DNA of 64,000 nucleotides from Vitreimonas flagellata (GCF_004634425.1 NZ_SBJL01000003.1:248001-312000), one strand, 5' to 3'. Counted from the first letter of the stretch, positions 1-9,037 are shown. The notes: a model not told the origin generated them from the sequence alone. Numbers and translations: made by a program.

Positions 1-701
1 CGTGCGCTCGCGCGAAACGCGCGCGGGCGGAAGATCAGCGGCACGCCCGCGTCGTTGAGATAATTCACAGGCGCGGGCGCGGGCCAAAAATTATTCGCGA
101 CGCTTGTCGGGCTCATCGGCGGCGCCAGCCACGGGATCAGCAATCCACAGAAAATATCGCCAAGCACCGGCGTCGCCGAAAGCCGCGCCCACCATGCGTT
201 CTTGCCCGGATAGGGGCAGGCAGCCGGCGCGATCAGCACAAGCCCGCTGACGAGGTGCGGGTGATCGAGCGCCAAGCGCAACGCAACGGCGGAGCCGAGC
301 GAGTGCGCGACGATGATGGCTTTGCCTTCGCCGCTTTGCTCCAGCGCGCGCGCCGCGCAACGCGCCTGAACCTTCAGCGTGTGCGCATCGCGCTTCATGC
401 GCGTGGAATGGCCCATGCCGGGGCGATCATAGGCGATGACGTGATGCAGCGGCGAAAATTCCTCCGCCAACGGCCCCCACAGCTCAAGCAGATTCGAACT
501 CGCGCCGTGGATCAGCAGCATACGCGGCGAACCGGGTAGGCCAGCTTCACGGATGTGCAGCCGCGCGCCTTCGGCGTCGATGAAACGGCCTGTCGGTGGG
601 AATTGGGCTTCGACATTGTGTGTGTAGGCGCGGGCGTGCGCGGCCAACGCAAATGCCGCCAGTGTGAGCGCGACCGCTATGGCCGCGAGCCACAGCATCA
701 T
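1..701 (-). CDS. alpha/beta hydrolase, 3' end cut off by window
   Basis: Alpha/beta-hydrolase-fold protein that probably hydrolyses an ester or amide; the substrate is unknown. About 233 residues are visible and the C-terminus lies beyond base 1. The translation begins with a hydrophobic segment (MLWLAAIAVALTLAAFALA), so it is membrane-anchored or exported. A cap strand ends in LLIHGASSN (oxyanion HG), followed by AYDRPGMGHS and the nucleophile elbow AHSLGS. The Asp and His of the triad would lie partly outside the window. The ATG at 701 overlaps the stop of the upstream TPR lipoprotein gene as ATGA, which suggests translational coupling. It could equally be annotated as a haloperoxidase-like or lipase-like hydrolase; the fold is clear, the reaction is not. 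Confidence 0.8.
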   Translation of the reverse strand, partial: MMLWLAAIAVALTLAAFALAAHARAYTHNVEAQFPPTGRFIDAEGARLHIREAGLPGSPRMLLIHGASSNLLELWGPLAEEFSPLHHVIAYDRPGMGHSTRMKRDAHTLKVQARCAARALEQSGEGKAIIVAHSLGSAVALRLALDHPHLVSGLVLIAPAACPYPGKNAWWARLSATPVLGDIFCGLLIPWLAPPMSPTSVANNFWPAPAPVNYLNDAGVPLIFRPRAFRASA

Positions 702-1258
702 GCGTCGCGGCCGTCCACGCGCGGTTCGAGGCGGCGCACGCCTTGGATCGCCGCTTCGTAATTCGGATGGATCACGAGCGCTGCGCGATAGGCTTCAAGT
801 GCTGCGCGCTCTTGACCGAGTTCTTCGTAGATGATGCCTAAGGCCGCGAGCGCTGCGAAATGGCGCGGCTCGCGCTTCAGCGTTTCCTGAATGGCCGAGA
901 TCGCGGCCGGATAATCCTCGGCTTGGTAAGCGATGCCGGCGCGACGGTTCCAGGTTTCGGCGAAGTTCGGGGCGAGATCGCTGGCTTGGTCGAGGAAGCG
1001 GCCGGCCAGATCGGAATCGCCCGCGTTTTCGGCGGCTGCGGCGCGTTCAAGCAGCACATTCACCGTCGGCGAGCCTGAATCGGCCCAGCGATTCCAGATC
1101 GCTTGCTCGATCGGCTGGGCTGATTGAGCGTCCTCAGCTTGTTCCAATTGCGCAAAGAGCCCGTCGAGTTCGGGATCGACACGCGGCTGGGCGCGTTCAC
1201 TCACGCCGCAGGCGGCGAGCGAAACAAGCATCACAAGGGTCAGAATAATTTGGCGCAT
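698..1258 (-). CDS. TPR-repeat lipoprotein
   Basis: A 186-residue predicted lipoprotein. The N-terminus is a classical type II signal ending in SLAAC, with Cys17 as the lipidated residue. The rest is helical: residues about 65-175 form three tetratricopeptide repeats (for example NFAETWNRRAGIAYQAEDY and HFAALAALGIIYEELGQ). TPR lipoproteins usually scaffold protein contacts in the periplasm. The gene is the first of a leftward pair, overlapping the hydrolase by four bases, so the two products probably act together at the envelope. No specific family name is recognised. The TPR and lipobox calls are strong; the role is not known. Confidence 0.8.
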   Translation of the reverse strand: MRQIILTLVMLVSLAACGVSERAQPRVDPELDGLFAQLEQAEDAQSAQPIEQAIWNRWADSGSPTVNVLLERAAAAENAGDSDLAGRFLDQASDLAPNFAETWNRRAGIAYQAEDYPAAISAIQETLKREPRHFAALAALGIIYEELGQERAALEAYRAALVIHPNYEAAIQGVRRLEPRVDGRDA

Positions 1259-1342
1259 CGCGATTCAATCGCGTCAGTTTATCCAAGTTTCACCATGCCC
1301 GCGAGGGCAGGCGGCGCCTTTGCACTCAGAATTGGGCCTAAT

Positions 1343-1468
1343 TCAGCCCTGTTTCGCCTTATAGCGCGGATCTTCTTTGTTGATCACATAGACCCGGCCC
1401 TTGCGGCGCACGACCCGGCAAGCCCGGTGACGAGCTTTGAGCGACTTGAGCGAAGACTTGACTTTCAT
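1343..1468 (-). CDS. rpmJ: 50S ribosomal protein bL36
   Basis: Small basic protein of 41 residues starting [17 protein letters not shown] and ending with the bL36 signature [18 protein letters not shown]. It binds 23S rRNA in the large subunit. It has only one Cys, so it is the zinc-free (C-) form found in many alphaproteobacteria rather than the four-ligand C+ form. The ATG at 1468 is chosen because it gives the standard length; the open frame extends 21 codons further upstream without family similarity. The gene stands alone on the minus strand, as it often does in this class. Confidence 0.93.
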   Translation of the reverse strand: MKVKSSLKSLKARHRACRVVRRKGRVYVINKEDPRYKAKQG

Positions 1469-1597
1469 GGCCGAGAATTCCGGGGCGAAAATGGAAGCGG
1501 GGTCTGTAAGGGGCCGCTTGGGGGAAGTCAATTGGGGGCGTTGAAGCGTTTACCGGCGCGCCCTAGAGCCGTGTGGGGCTGGGAGAAGGGGATAATC

Positions 1598-3067
1598 ATG
1601 GCGCGTGCTTTGTTTCTGGCGGCTGCGATCGGCCTGGCGGTAGCCTGTGGGCCGAACACGGTCGTGGCCCAGCCCGCGCCGGAGCCGCCGACTTTCACCT
1701 CATCGGGGAACCGAGCCTTCGATGAATGGCGCGACGATTTCGCCCGCCGGGCCGTGGAGCGGGGCCGGGACCCGGCTGTGCTGGGCCGCCTGCTGAGCGG
1801 GATTGCGCCGGACGATCGGGTGATCGAGCTGGACCAGCGCCAGCCGGAATTCGTGTCGCCGGTTTGGGATTACGTGACCAACCGCGTGACGGAGAACCGC
1901 ATCTCCGGCGGCCGCGCGCTGAAGGCTGAAATTGGCTCAACCCTCGACGCCGTTGAGCAACGCTATGGCGTGCCGAGTGGGATCATTCTCGGCATCTGGG
2001 GGCTGGAGAGCAATTACGGCGAAGCGGCGCTGAATTGGAATGCGCAAACGGCGCTGGCGACGCTCGCTTATGAAGGCCGCCGTCGCCAGCAATTCGAGAC
2101 GTATCTGTTGGCGCTGACCGAAATGGTGGAGCGCGGCCTCGCTGATCAATCGCAAATTCGCTCGTCCTGGGCCGGCGCGCTCGGCCAACCGCAATTCATG
2201 CCGGACGTCTATCTGACGACGGCGGTGGATTGGGACGGCGACGGCCATCGCGACATCTGGACCAATCGCGGCGACGTAGCGGCTTCCATCGCGCACTATC
2301 TGCAAGACCGTGGCTGGCGTCGTGGCGAGCCGGTGTTTGAAGAAGTGCGTCTGCCAAGCGGCTTCGATTACGCGCACGCCGATGGCACGCAACGCACCGT
2401 CGCCGATTGGAACGAACGCGGCGTGCGGCCGATCGAAGGCGGTGAATGGCCGGCGGCGCATCGCGATCTCTCGGCGCAACTCTTCTTGCCGGCGGGCGCG
2501 CAGGGGCCGGCGCTTCTGCTGCACCACAATTTCAGTGTGATCCGCCGCTACAACAATTCGGATCGCTACGCGCTCGTCGTGGCGTTGTTGGCGCGCTCGT
2601 TCGATGGGCGCAGTGGCTTAGTCCAAAGCTGGCCGCGCCAGATCGGCTCGCTCAACCGCGAGCAGACGCTGGAGCTGCAAACGCTCTTGAACGCGATGGG
2701 CTACGAAGCAGGCGCCGTCGACGGCTTGTTCGGCTCTGGCACGCGGCGCGCCGTGCGCGCGTTCCAGACGGCCGAGCAATTGCCGGCGGATGGCTTTCCG
2801 ACTTTGGCGCTGTTGCAGCAAGTGCGTGTGAAAGCCGGCGTCGCCGATGCTGAACCCGCGCGCGAGCCGCGGGGCCTCGATCGCGCAGGTATTCGCCAGC
2901 TGCAGCGCTTGCTCAATCGCTTGGGCTACAGCGCTGGCCGCGCCGACGGCGTGATCGGTTCGCGCACACGCGATGCGATCCGCGAGTTTGAACGCGCGCA
3001 AGGCATGGAAGTGCGCGGCCGTGCGACGGACGTTGTGCTGGAGCGTGCGCGCGAAGCGGCGGGCTAA
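1598..3067 (+). CDS. lytic murein transglycosylase, MltB family, with two peptidoglycan-binding domains
   Basis: A 489-residue exported murein hydrolase that cleaves the MurNAc-GlcNAc bond with formation of the 1,6-anhydro product. An N-terminal signal (residues 1-25) could be cut by signal peptidase I after VVAQ; Cys17 gives a weaker lipobox. The catalytic SLT/MltB domain spans about 35-345, with the catalytic Glu137 in IWGLESNYGE and the family motifs GALGQPQFMP and DIWTNRGDVAASIAHYL. Two PG_binding_1 modules follow at about 365-425 and 435-489 (each LQTLLNAMGY or LQRLLNRLGY, then DGLFGSGT or DGVIGSRT). The open frame runs upstream to 1124, but the family begins at the ATG at 1598. It is convergent with, and overlaps, the MFS gene by four bases. 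Confidence 0.92.
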   Translation: MARALFLAAAIGLAVACGPNTVVAQPAPEPPTFTSSGNRAFDEWRDDFARRAVERGRDPAVLGRLLSGIAPDDRVIELDQRQPEFVSPVWDYVTNRVTENRISGGRALKAEIGSTLDAVEQRYGVPSGIILGIWGLESNYGEAALNWNAQTALATLAYEGRRRQQFETYLLALTEMVERGLADQSQIRSSWAGALGQPQFMPDVYLTTAVDWDGDGHRDIWTNRGDVAASIAHYLQDRGWRRGEPVFEEVRLPSGFDYAHADGTQRTVADWNERGVRPIEGGEWPAAHRDLSAQLFLPAGAQGPALLLHHNFSVIRRYNNSDRYALVVALLARSFDGRSGLVQSWPRQIGSLNREQTLELQTLLNAMGYEAGAVDGLFGSGTRRAVRAFQTAEQLPADGFPTLALLQQVRVKAGVADAEPAREPRGLDRAGIRQLQRLLNRLGYSAGRADGVIGSRTRDAIREFERAQGMEVRGRATDVVLERAREAAG

Positions 3068-4341
3068 GACGGCGTCGTAGGCTCGCTTGGCGGTTGCTCG
3101 ATCACGTTCACGTTGCGGAGGCGGCGGCTGCGGATCGAGAAGAACAGCATGCCGAGCAAGAGCGCGACCGTGATGAAGAGCGGCACGTTCATGCCAAGTG
3201 TTTCGTAAGCGACGCCGCCGACGATGGGCGAAAAAATAAAGCCAGCGCCGTTCACAGAAACGACGAGGCCGGCGGCTGATCCTTGCTCGTCGGGACGCAC
3301 GGCGACGGAAGCGCCGCCGCTGAAGCCTGAACGCGCGAGCCCTGCGCCCAAGCCTTGAATGGCTTGCGACACGAGCAACGCGCCGAGGCTGGGCGCAGCA
3401 ATCTGAATGGCGACGCCTAACGCACAAAGCCCCGCGCCCCACGCCATCAAGCCCCGCGGCGTCAGCTTGATGCGCGGCAGCAGCGCCATTTGCGTCGCGA
3501 GCAGCGCAAGGGCGTTGACCATGAAGCCGGCCGCCGTGAGCTCGGCGCCGTTTTCGCCAGAGACGCCCAAGCGATCCATCGTGAACAAGCCGAACACTTG
3601 CACCGTCACGCCAGCCACGACTGAGAGCCCGAAGCCGTAGATCAGATAAGCTGAAAGACGTGGATCGCGCGCCAACGCCATCTGTTCTCGGAAATCACCA
3701 CGCTTCGGGCGTTCGGTCTTCGGCGGCGTGTTCTCCGGCAGAAAACGCCAAACTGAAAACGCTGCGAGCGCTGCAAGCGCGGCGATGAGCCAGATCGGAA
3801 ACACAAGGCCTACCCACGCCGCGAGCGCTGCACAAATCGCGGGACCAAAGGCTTGGCCCATAGCGAAGGCGGCGGTGAGGCCGGCGAGTTGTTCGGTGCG
3901 CTCCATGCGTGTGGTGCGGTCGGCGATGTAGGCTTGCGATGGCGGCGAGGATGCAGAGCCAAAGGCGCCGAAAATCGCACGCGCCAGCATCAGTGAAATG
4001 AATAGCCCGAGGCCGCTGATGACGTTGTTCAAGCCCAACATCACAACGACGCCGAACGACGCCATCGAGACGCAATACGCTGCAAGCCCGAGCGCGATAA
4101 TCGGCTTGCGGCCGGTGCGGTCGGAGAGGCGTCCCCAATAAGGACTCGTAAACACCCAGAGCAAAGCCGAGAGCGAAAAGATCCAACCGACGCTGGAATC
4201 CGACAGCCCGAGTTGGCGCACCAAAGGCGGCGCCACGGCCAGCAACATGGAATTGCCCGCGCCGATCACGAGCAAACACATGAAGAGGAGAAGGAATTGG
4301 CGCCGGCGCGGCGGCGGCGACGCTAGGGAAGCTTCGGTCAT
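3064..4341 (-). CDS. MFS transporter, drug:H+ antiporter type
   Basis: A 425-residue inner-membrane major facilitator protein with about 12 predicted membrane segments. The loop 2-3 motif A is intact (GRLSDRTGRKP). Motif C-like glycine/proline-rich sequence in helix 5 (AAFAMGQAFGPAICAAL) suggests a proton antiporter of the DHA1/tetracycline-efflux type. A substrate cannot be read from the sequence. It has its own promoter space (125 bp) shared divergently with motA. The stop codon overlaps that of the transglycosylase gene. No regulator gene is adjacent. Confidence 0.85.
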   Translation of the reverse strand: MTEASLASPPPRRRQFLLLFMCLLVIGAGNSMLLAVAPPLVRQLGLSDSSVGWIFSLSALLWVFTSPYWGRLSDRTGRKPIIALGLAAYCVSMASFGVVVMLGLNNVISGLGLFISLMLARAIFGAFGSASSPPSQAYIADRTTRMERTEQLAGLTAAFAMGQAFGPAICAALAAWVGLVFPIWLIAALAALAAFSVWRFLPENTPPKTERPKRGDFREQMALARDPRLSAYLIYGFGLSVVAGVTVQVFGLFTMDRLGVSGENGAELTAAGFMVNALALLATQMALLPRIKLTPRGLMAWGAGLCALGVAIQIAAPSLGALLVSQAIQGLGAGLARSGFSGGASVAVRPDEQGSAAGLVVSVNGAGFIFSPIVGGVAYETLGMNVPLFITVALLLGMLFFSIRSRRLRNVNVIEQPPSEPTTPS

Positions 4342-4466
4342 GGGCTGCAGAAAGACGGATAGACCCGCTCGTTTTGGCTTTCAATCCGTCAACCGAAACG
4401 GCGCGTTAAGCGCGTTCGGGCATAAAGCGGTGTTGGCAGAACGCCATCGGTAAAGACGCGTTAGCT

Positions 4467-5333
4467 ATGTTTCCTATTATCGGCCTCGCAGTGGTGTTCG
4501 GCATGGTGTTCGGCGGCTTTATGCTCGCCGGCGGCCATTTCGAGGTCATCATCGAAGCCGCGCCGATGGAATTCATGATGATCTTTGGCGCCGCGGTGGG
4601 CGCGACGATCATCTCCAACGACATGCACGGCCTGAAAGGCGTGGTTGGCGGCTTCGCCAAAGTCATGTCCGGCCCCAAATGGGGCAAGAAAGATTATAGC
4701 GATCTGCTCGCGCTGCTGTTTCAGCTCACAAAGCTGATGAAGACCAAGGGCGTCGTGGCGCTGGAAGCGCATATCGAGAAGCCCGAAGAGAGCCCGATCT
4801 TCCAGAAATATCCGAAGCTGATGAAGGACCACTTCGTGGTCGATTTCATCTGCGACACGCTGCGCATGATGACCATGAACCTCGACGATCCACATCAGGT
4901 CGAGGACGCGATGGAAAAGCAGCTCGAGAAGCACCACCACGAAGCGATGCACCCCGCGCACGCCCTACAGACGATGGCGGACGGCTTGCCGGCGCTTGGC
5001 ATCGTCGCGGCCGTGCTGGGCATCGTGAAGACGATGGGCGCCATCAACGAGCCGCCGGAAGTGTTGGGCTTGATGATCGGTAAGGCGCTCGTCGGCACGT
5101 TCTTGGGCGTGTTCTTGGCTTACGGCATCGTCGGCCCGATGGCGTCGCGCTTGAACGCGGTGACGGAACAAGACGGGCAATTTTACAAAATCATTCGCGA
5201 TGTGCTCGTGGCGCACTTGCATGGCAATGCGGCGCAGGTTTCTGTGGAGATCGGCCGCGGCTCGGTGCCGTCGGTGATGCAGCCTTCGTTCGCGCAGCTC
5301 GAAGAAGCGCTGACGGCCGCCGCCGAGGCATGA
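4467..5333 (+). CDS. motA: flagellar motor stator protein MotA
   Basis: A 288-residue inner-membrane proton-channel subunit that with MotB forms the flagellar stator. Four membrane segments lie at about 3-22, 33-50, 172-191 and 205-223. The functionally important prolines are present as P175 (GLPALGIVAAVLG) and P224 (GIVGPMASRL), equivalent to P173/P222 of E. coli MotA. The large cytoplasmic loop carries the charged LMKTKGVVALEAHIEKPEESP segment typical of alphaproteobacterial MotA. Length matches the family. motB is not adjacent: the next gene encodes a small lipoprotein. Lone motA loci are known in Caulobacter-like bacteria. The product implies a motile stage. Confidence 0.93.
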   Translation: MFPIIGLAVVFGMVFGGFMLAGGHFEVIIEAAPMEFMMIFGAAVGATIISNDMHGLKGVVGGFAKVMSGPKWGKKDYSDLLALLFQLTKLMKTKGVVALEAHIEKPEESPIFQKYPKLMKDHFVVDFICDTLRMMTMNLDDPHQVEDAMEKQLEKHHHEAMHPAHALQTMADGLPALGIVAAVLGIVKTMGAINEPPEVLGLMIGKALVGTFLGVFLAYGIVGPMASRLNAVTEQDGQFYKIIRDVLVAHLHGNAAQVSVEIGRGSVPSVMQPSFAQLEEALTAAAEA

Positions 5334-5346
5334 TCTCGGCAGCCTG

Positions 5347-5368
5347 CGCTATGCAGAGATGCATAGCG
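5347..5368 (+). other. hairpin in motA 3' region
   Basis: CGCTATGCA and TGCATAGCG form a perfect 9-bp stem around a GAGA tetraloop 14 bases after the motA stop. No U-run follows, so this is not a typical intrinsic terminator. It may instead stabilise the motA mRNA 3' end or work with Rho. A weaker 6-bp stem (CAGGGG/CCCCTG, 5428-5445) precedes the next gene. Confidence 0.4.
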
Positions 5369-5467
5369 TCGCCTGGCGGGCGTGCTTGCCAAGTGGGTTA
5401 ATCCGAGGCACAGAATCCGCTCCTGCTCAGGGGGCTAAACCCCTGCGCGAGACGAGGGGTAGAACCT

Positions 5468-5701
5468 ATGACGAAGTTCAAGTTGGGCATGGCGGCTGCT
5501 GCCGCTGCTGTTCTCGCCTTCGGCGTTGCGGCCTGTGGCCAAACGGCGACGACGACGGAAGAGCCTGCTGCTGTTGAAGAAGCTGCTCCGGCGGCGGAAG
5601 CTCCGGCTGAAGCCCCGGCCGATCCGGCTGCTGCTCCGGCCGACCCGGCCGCCGCTCCGGCTGACCCGGCTGCCGCTCCGGCTCCGGCCACCACGCCATA
5701 A
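5468..5701 (+). CDS. small Ala/Pro-rich repeat lipoprotein
   Basis: A 77-residue protein with a type II signal peptide (GVAAC, lipidated Cys23). A short acidic Ala/Glu stretch is followed by near-perfect PADPAAA heptapeptide repeats (residues about 50-72) ending in APATTP. At the DNA level the repeats are 21-base units, so copy number could vary by slippage. There is no globular domain: the protein is probably an extended, disordered outer-membrane or periplasmic lipoprotein acting as a spacer or wall-associated filler. A good Shine-Dalgarno (GAGGGG) lies upstream and a strong terminator follows, so it is likely a monocistronic and possibly abundant transcript. No family name is recognised. 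Confidence 0.8.
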   Translation: MTKFKLGMAAAAAAVLAFGVAACGQTATTTEEPAAVEEAAPAAEAPAEAPADPAAAPADPAAAPADPAAAPAPATTP

Positions 5702-5730
5702 TTTAACTGCGCAAGCAGTTTTATTCGCGA

Positions 5731-5760
5731 CGAGCCGCCCGAAAGGGCGGCTCGTTTGTT
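5731..5760 (+). terminator. Rho-independent terminator
   Basis: A perfect 10-bp G+C-rich stem (CGAGCCGCCC/GGGCGGCTCG) closed by a GAAA tetraloop and followed by TTTGTT. It lies 30 bases after the lipoprotein stop and 15 bases before the mnmC start, so it separates the two transcripts. The same 10-bp stem plus GAAA architecture recurs at 22068-22098. Confidence 0.88.
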
Positions 5761-5774
5761 ATTGAGCTTCCGTC

Positions 5775-7643
5775 ATGCCGCGCCTGCCGCCATCGCCCGC
5801 ATTGGAATGGAGCGCCGAAGGCGTGCCCCGCGCGCCGGCATTCGACGACGTCTATTTTTCAAAATCGGGTGGCTTGGCCGAGGCTGAAGCCGTGTTTCTG
5901 GCCGGAACTGGATTGCCGGATGCGTGGCGAAATAGGGATCGTTTCGCCCTCTGCGAACTCGGCTTCGGCACGGGTTTGAACATTTTAGCGGCATGGTCTG
6001 CCTGGAAAAAGACACGGCTACCACATGCGATTTTGCATATCTCAAGCATCGAGGCATTCCCGCTCGCAAGGTGCGATGCAGCACGCGCGTTGGCGCAATT
6101 TCCGGAGGTCGGCGATCTGGCGGAGCAATTGCTCGCGCGCTGGCCGGTGCGCGCGTACGGGGCGCAGCGGCTCTGGTTTCCCGATGACGGCTTCTCGCTG
6201 ACGCTTTGGACGGGCGATGCCGAGCGCGTGTTGGGCGGCATGCGCGGCTCGTTCGATGCGTGGTTCTGGGATGGCTTCGCGCCCGCGCGCAATGAGACGA
6301 TGTGGGGCGAGGGCATCGCGCGTGAGATTGCGCGGCTCTCCAAGCCAGGCGCCCGCGTGGCGAGCTTCACCGTGGCTGGCGGCGTGCGGCGTGCGCTGGA
6401 GGCGGCGGGCTTCGGCGTGGAGAAGAAGCCTGGGTTTGGCGCGAAGCGGGAACGGCTGGAGGCGGTGTTTGCGGGCGCTGCTCCGAAGTCTGCTGAAATT
6501 TACCCGTATGTCTCGGCGCGCCCCAAGCGCGTGGCGATCGTCGGCGTTGGCATCGCGGGTGCTGCGGCTGCGCAGTCGTTGATGCGACGTGGCGTCGAGG
6601 TTGTTGTGCTGGATGAAGCGCGCGCGCTGGGCGCTGGCGCGAGCGGCAATCCGGCGGGATTGGTGATGCCGCGATTGGATCGTGGCGACGGGCCGCTGAC
6701 GGAATTTTTCTTGGCGTCGTACCTTGCTGCGGTCGCGGCGTACGAAGAATTGGGCGTGCTCGATGCGTGCGGCGTCGAAGAGCGCGCGGGTGCGCGCGAT
6801 ACCGAGGCTCTCGTTGAATTGTTGAACGATCCACCGTTGCCGGAGGACTGGTTCGCGGCCTTTGGCGAGGGCGCTTTGCATAAGCGTGCGGGCCTCGTGC
6901 GGCCGCGCACGGCGATCGAAGCGATGCTGCGTAGCGCGCATATGATGTTCGAAGCGCAAGTCGGCGCGATTGATCAGGCGGACGACGGCTGGGTGCTGCG
7001 CGCGCCGGATGGGCGCGCGAGGCTCAAGGCGGACGCTGTCGTGCTCGCATGTGGCGCGGCGTTGACGCGATTTGCGCCGGCGCGGTTCATTCCGATTGCG
7101 TTATCGAGCGGGCAGATCGAGTGGGGTGCGGCCGCCGCGCCCGAGCATGCGATCACCAATGGTTCTTACGTCGCGCCGTTTGAGGGCGGCGTGTTGTTCG
7201 GTGCGACGTTCGACAAAGCCGAGCAGGAAGCGCCGGCATCGCCGTCAGCTGAGAGCCGCGCGCAAAACCTCGAGATGCTGCGGGCGATTGCGCCTGAGGT
7301 CGGGGCCAGCATTGACGCCAGTGCGTTGAACTCACGTGTCTCCTATCGCGCGACCACACCTGATCGCGCGCCCGTCGCCGGTGCGCTGCCGGACGCGGAG
7401 GCCTGGCTCGCGCAATATGCGGATCTCGCGCACGGTCGGGCGGTGCAGAGCGACAAGCCGCCGCCGGCGCATCGCGGCGTGTATGTGTTGGGCGGCCTCG
7501 GCGCGCGTGGTCTCACGTCCGGGCCACTACTCGGTGAGCGCCTCGCCTCGGAAATGTTGGGCGAACCTCAAGCGCTCTCGGCGCGCACGCTCGACGCGCT
7601 GCACCCCGCACGCTTCCTACACCGAGCCTTGAAGCGGCGTTAG
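5775..7643 (+). CDS. mnmC: bifunctional tRNA 5-methylaminomethyl-2-thiouridine biosynthesis protein MnmC
   Basis: A 622-residue cytoplasmic enzyme making the last two steps of mnm5s2U at tRNA wobble position 34. The N-terminal domain (about 1-235) is the SAM methyltransferase MnmC2/MnmD: motif ELGFGTGLNIL and the signature WFWDGFAPARNETMW. The C-terminal domain (about 250-622) is the FAD-dependent oxidase MnmC1, which removes the carboxymethyl group: dinucleotide-binding VAIVGVGIAGAAAAQSL and a late GGLGARGLTSGPL. Both halves look intact and the length is normal for the fusion. The start at 5775 directly follows the terminator of the upstream gene. Its stop overlaps the convergent transporter gene. 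Confidence 0.93.
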   Translation: MPRLPPSPALEWSAEGVPRAPAFDDVYFSKSGGLAEAEAVFLAGTGLPDAWRNRDRFALCELGFGTGLNILAAWSAWKKTRLPHAILHISSIEAFPLARCDAARALAQFPEVGDLAEQLLARWPVRAYGAQRLWFPDDGFSLTLWTGDAERVLGGMRGSFDAWFWDGFAPARNETMWGEGIAREIARLSKPGARVASFTVAGGVRRALEAAGFGVEKKPGFGAKRERLEAVFAGAAPKSAEIYPYVSARPKRVAIVGVGIAGAAAAQSLMRRGVEVVVLDEARALGAGASGNPAGLVMPRLDRGDGPLTEFFLASYLAAVAAYEELGVLDACGVEERAGARDTEALVELLNDPPLPEDWFAAFGEGALHKRAGLVRPRTAIEAMLRSAHMMFEAQVGAIDQADDGWVLRAPDGRARLKADAVVLACGAALTRFAPARFIPIALSSGQIEWGAAAAPEHAITNGSYVAPFEGGVLFGATFDKAEQEAPASPSAESRAQNLEMLRAIAPEVGASIDASALNSRVSYRATTPDRAPVAGALPDAEAWLAQYADLAHGRAVQSDKPPPAHRGVYVLGGLGARGLTSGPLLGERLASEMLGEPQALSARTLDALHPARFLHRALKRR

Positions 7644-9037
7644 GTCGTGGTGGGACTAGGGGCGGCGATCGCGCTGGGCTCTTCCTTCACGTCAGCTAAA
7701 GCGGCGTGGCGCGCGGCGATGGCGGCGTGCAACTCAGCCTGCGCCTTTTCATCGAGCGGATATTTTCGCAGCGACAAGGCGGCGAGGGCGTAAAGCACGA
7801 TCGGCACGGCGATGAAGAGGATGCTGAGCGTCAGCAGCGCCTGTTCGGAATTCTCTGTGCCGAGCGCCGGTATAAAGCCCACAGCGCCGAGAATGGCGTA
7901 GGTGATGGGGCCTGCCGCGACACCGAGCTTTGACGTCGTCAGAAGGACGCCAAAGAAGAGGCCGGAGCGGCGCGCGCCGGTGCGCAATTCGTCTTCATCG
8001 ACGACATCGGCCATCAGCGCGCGCGTCAGCAGCACGCCGCCGCCATTGGTGAGGCCAGCCGCCAGCATCGCCGGCGCTGCGAACCAAAACTCATGCGCGG
8101 GTAGAATGACAATGCCCGCTGTGGTGAGCGATGCGAATACGAGCGCGATTTGCAGCGCCACATGCTTGCCGCGCGCGCGTGCGAGCCACCACCAGATCGG
8201 CACGCCGAGAAGCCCGGCCATGAAGTAGATGGCGAGGAGCGTCTGGGCTTCGTTTTCGAAGCCGAGCACGAATTGGAAATAGAAGAGGAAGAGCCCGCCC
8301 GAGACGCCTTGCGCGATGCCGAGCAGGAGGTCCGGCGCGAGCACGCGCAGCGCGAGCTTGTTGCCCGCCAATGTCTTCACCGTCTCGCGAAAGCCTAGGT
8401 GCGGCTGTGGCGGCGTCTGCGGGTCTTTGACGAATGTAATTGCGAGCAATGTCGTCAGCGGGATCAACAGAAAGATTGTCCAACCCATCGCCGAGACGGC
8501 GTCCGCGTTGGCGCCGTGAAACGCTTGCACGACAACGCCGGCGATGATGAGCATCAAGGCTTGGCCAACGGCGCTCGCAAGTTGCACGGCGCCGAGCACT
8601 TGCGTGCGGCCATGATAGGTCGGCTGCAATTCGCCCGCCCAACCCAAGTGCGCGATCATCATGCTAGCGTAGGCGAGATACATCGCGAACACGGCAAGGC
8701 CGGCGAGCCAAGGATCAATGCCGACGGGTAAGCCGAGGAAGACGATCCAAAGCAGGACCATCAGCACAGGCGCGCTGGCGGCGAGCCAAATTTTGCGACG
8801 GCCAAGCGGATGCACCGTGCGATCTTGCATGCCGCCGATCGCGGGATCGATGAGCAGGTCGAACACGCGCGCGCCAAGGAAGATTGCGCTCACCGCCCAC
8901 AATGGCAGGCCAAGGTGCTCGGCGAAGTGCGGCGGCAGGAAGATGATGACAGGAAGGGAGAGCGCCAAAAGCGGCGCTGCGGGCGCGGCGAACGCAATCA
9001 GCTCAAGAGTTGAGACTTTGCCTGTGGGTCGTGTCAC
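7640..9037 (-). CDS. MFS sugar transporter, GPH (glycoside-pentoside-hexuronide:cation symporter) type
   Basis: A 465-residue inner-membrane protein of the MFS_2/GPH family. Early residues show the characteristic DLLIDPAIGGMQDRTVHPLGRRKIW and later ATTYHGRT-like GELQPTYHGRTQVLGAVQL motifs; about 12 helices are predicted. GPH members import sugars or lipid-linked substrates with Na+ or H+. The start is placed at the GTG at 9037, preceded by GGGAGGG, giving TRPTGKVSTLELIAF; the open frame continues ten codons to a TTG at 9067 but without a better ribosome site. No sugar catabolic genes are adjacent, so the substrate is unknown. Confidence 0.82.
   Translation of the reverse strand: MTRPTGKVSTLELIAFAAPAAPLLALSLPVIIFLPPHFAEHLGLPLWAVSAIFLGARVFDLLIDPAIGGMQDRTVHPLGRRKIWLAASAPVLMVLLWIVFLGLPVGIDPWLAGLAVFAMYLAYASMMIAHLGWAGELQPTYHGRTQVLGAVQLASAVGQALMLIIAGVVVQAFHGANADAVSAMGWTIFLLIPLTTLLAITFVKDPQTPPQPHLGFRETVKTLAGNKLALRVLAPDLLLGIAQGVSGGLFLFYFQFVLGFENEAQTLLAIYFMAGLLGVPIWWWLARARGKHVALQIALVFASLTTAGIVILPAHEFWFAAPAMLAAGLTNGGGVLLTRALMADVVDEDELRTGARRSGLFFGVLLTTSKLGVAAGPITYAILGAVGFIPALGTENSEQALLTLSILFIAVPIVLYALAALSLRKYPLDEKAQAELHAAIAARHAALADVKEEPSAIAAPSPTTT

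Noticed and set aside
1124-1597. 158-codon open extension in front of the transglycosylase gene
   Set aside because: It overlaps rpmJ and the TPR lipoprotein gene on the other strand and adds no family similarity; the signal peptide starts at 1598.
5775-7643. Two separate genes (mnmD and mnmC1)
   Set aside because: The frame is continuous through the linker with no internal stop or start signal, matching the known bifunctional fusion.
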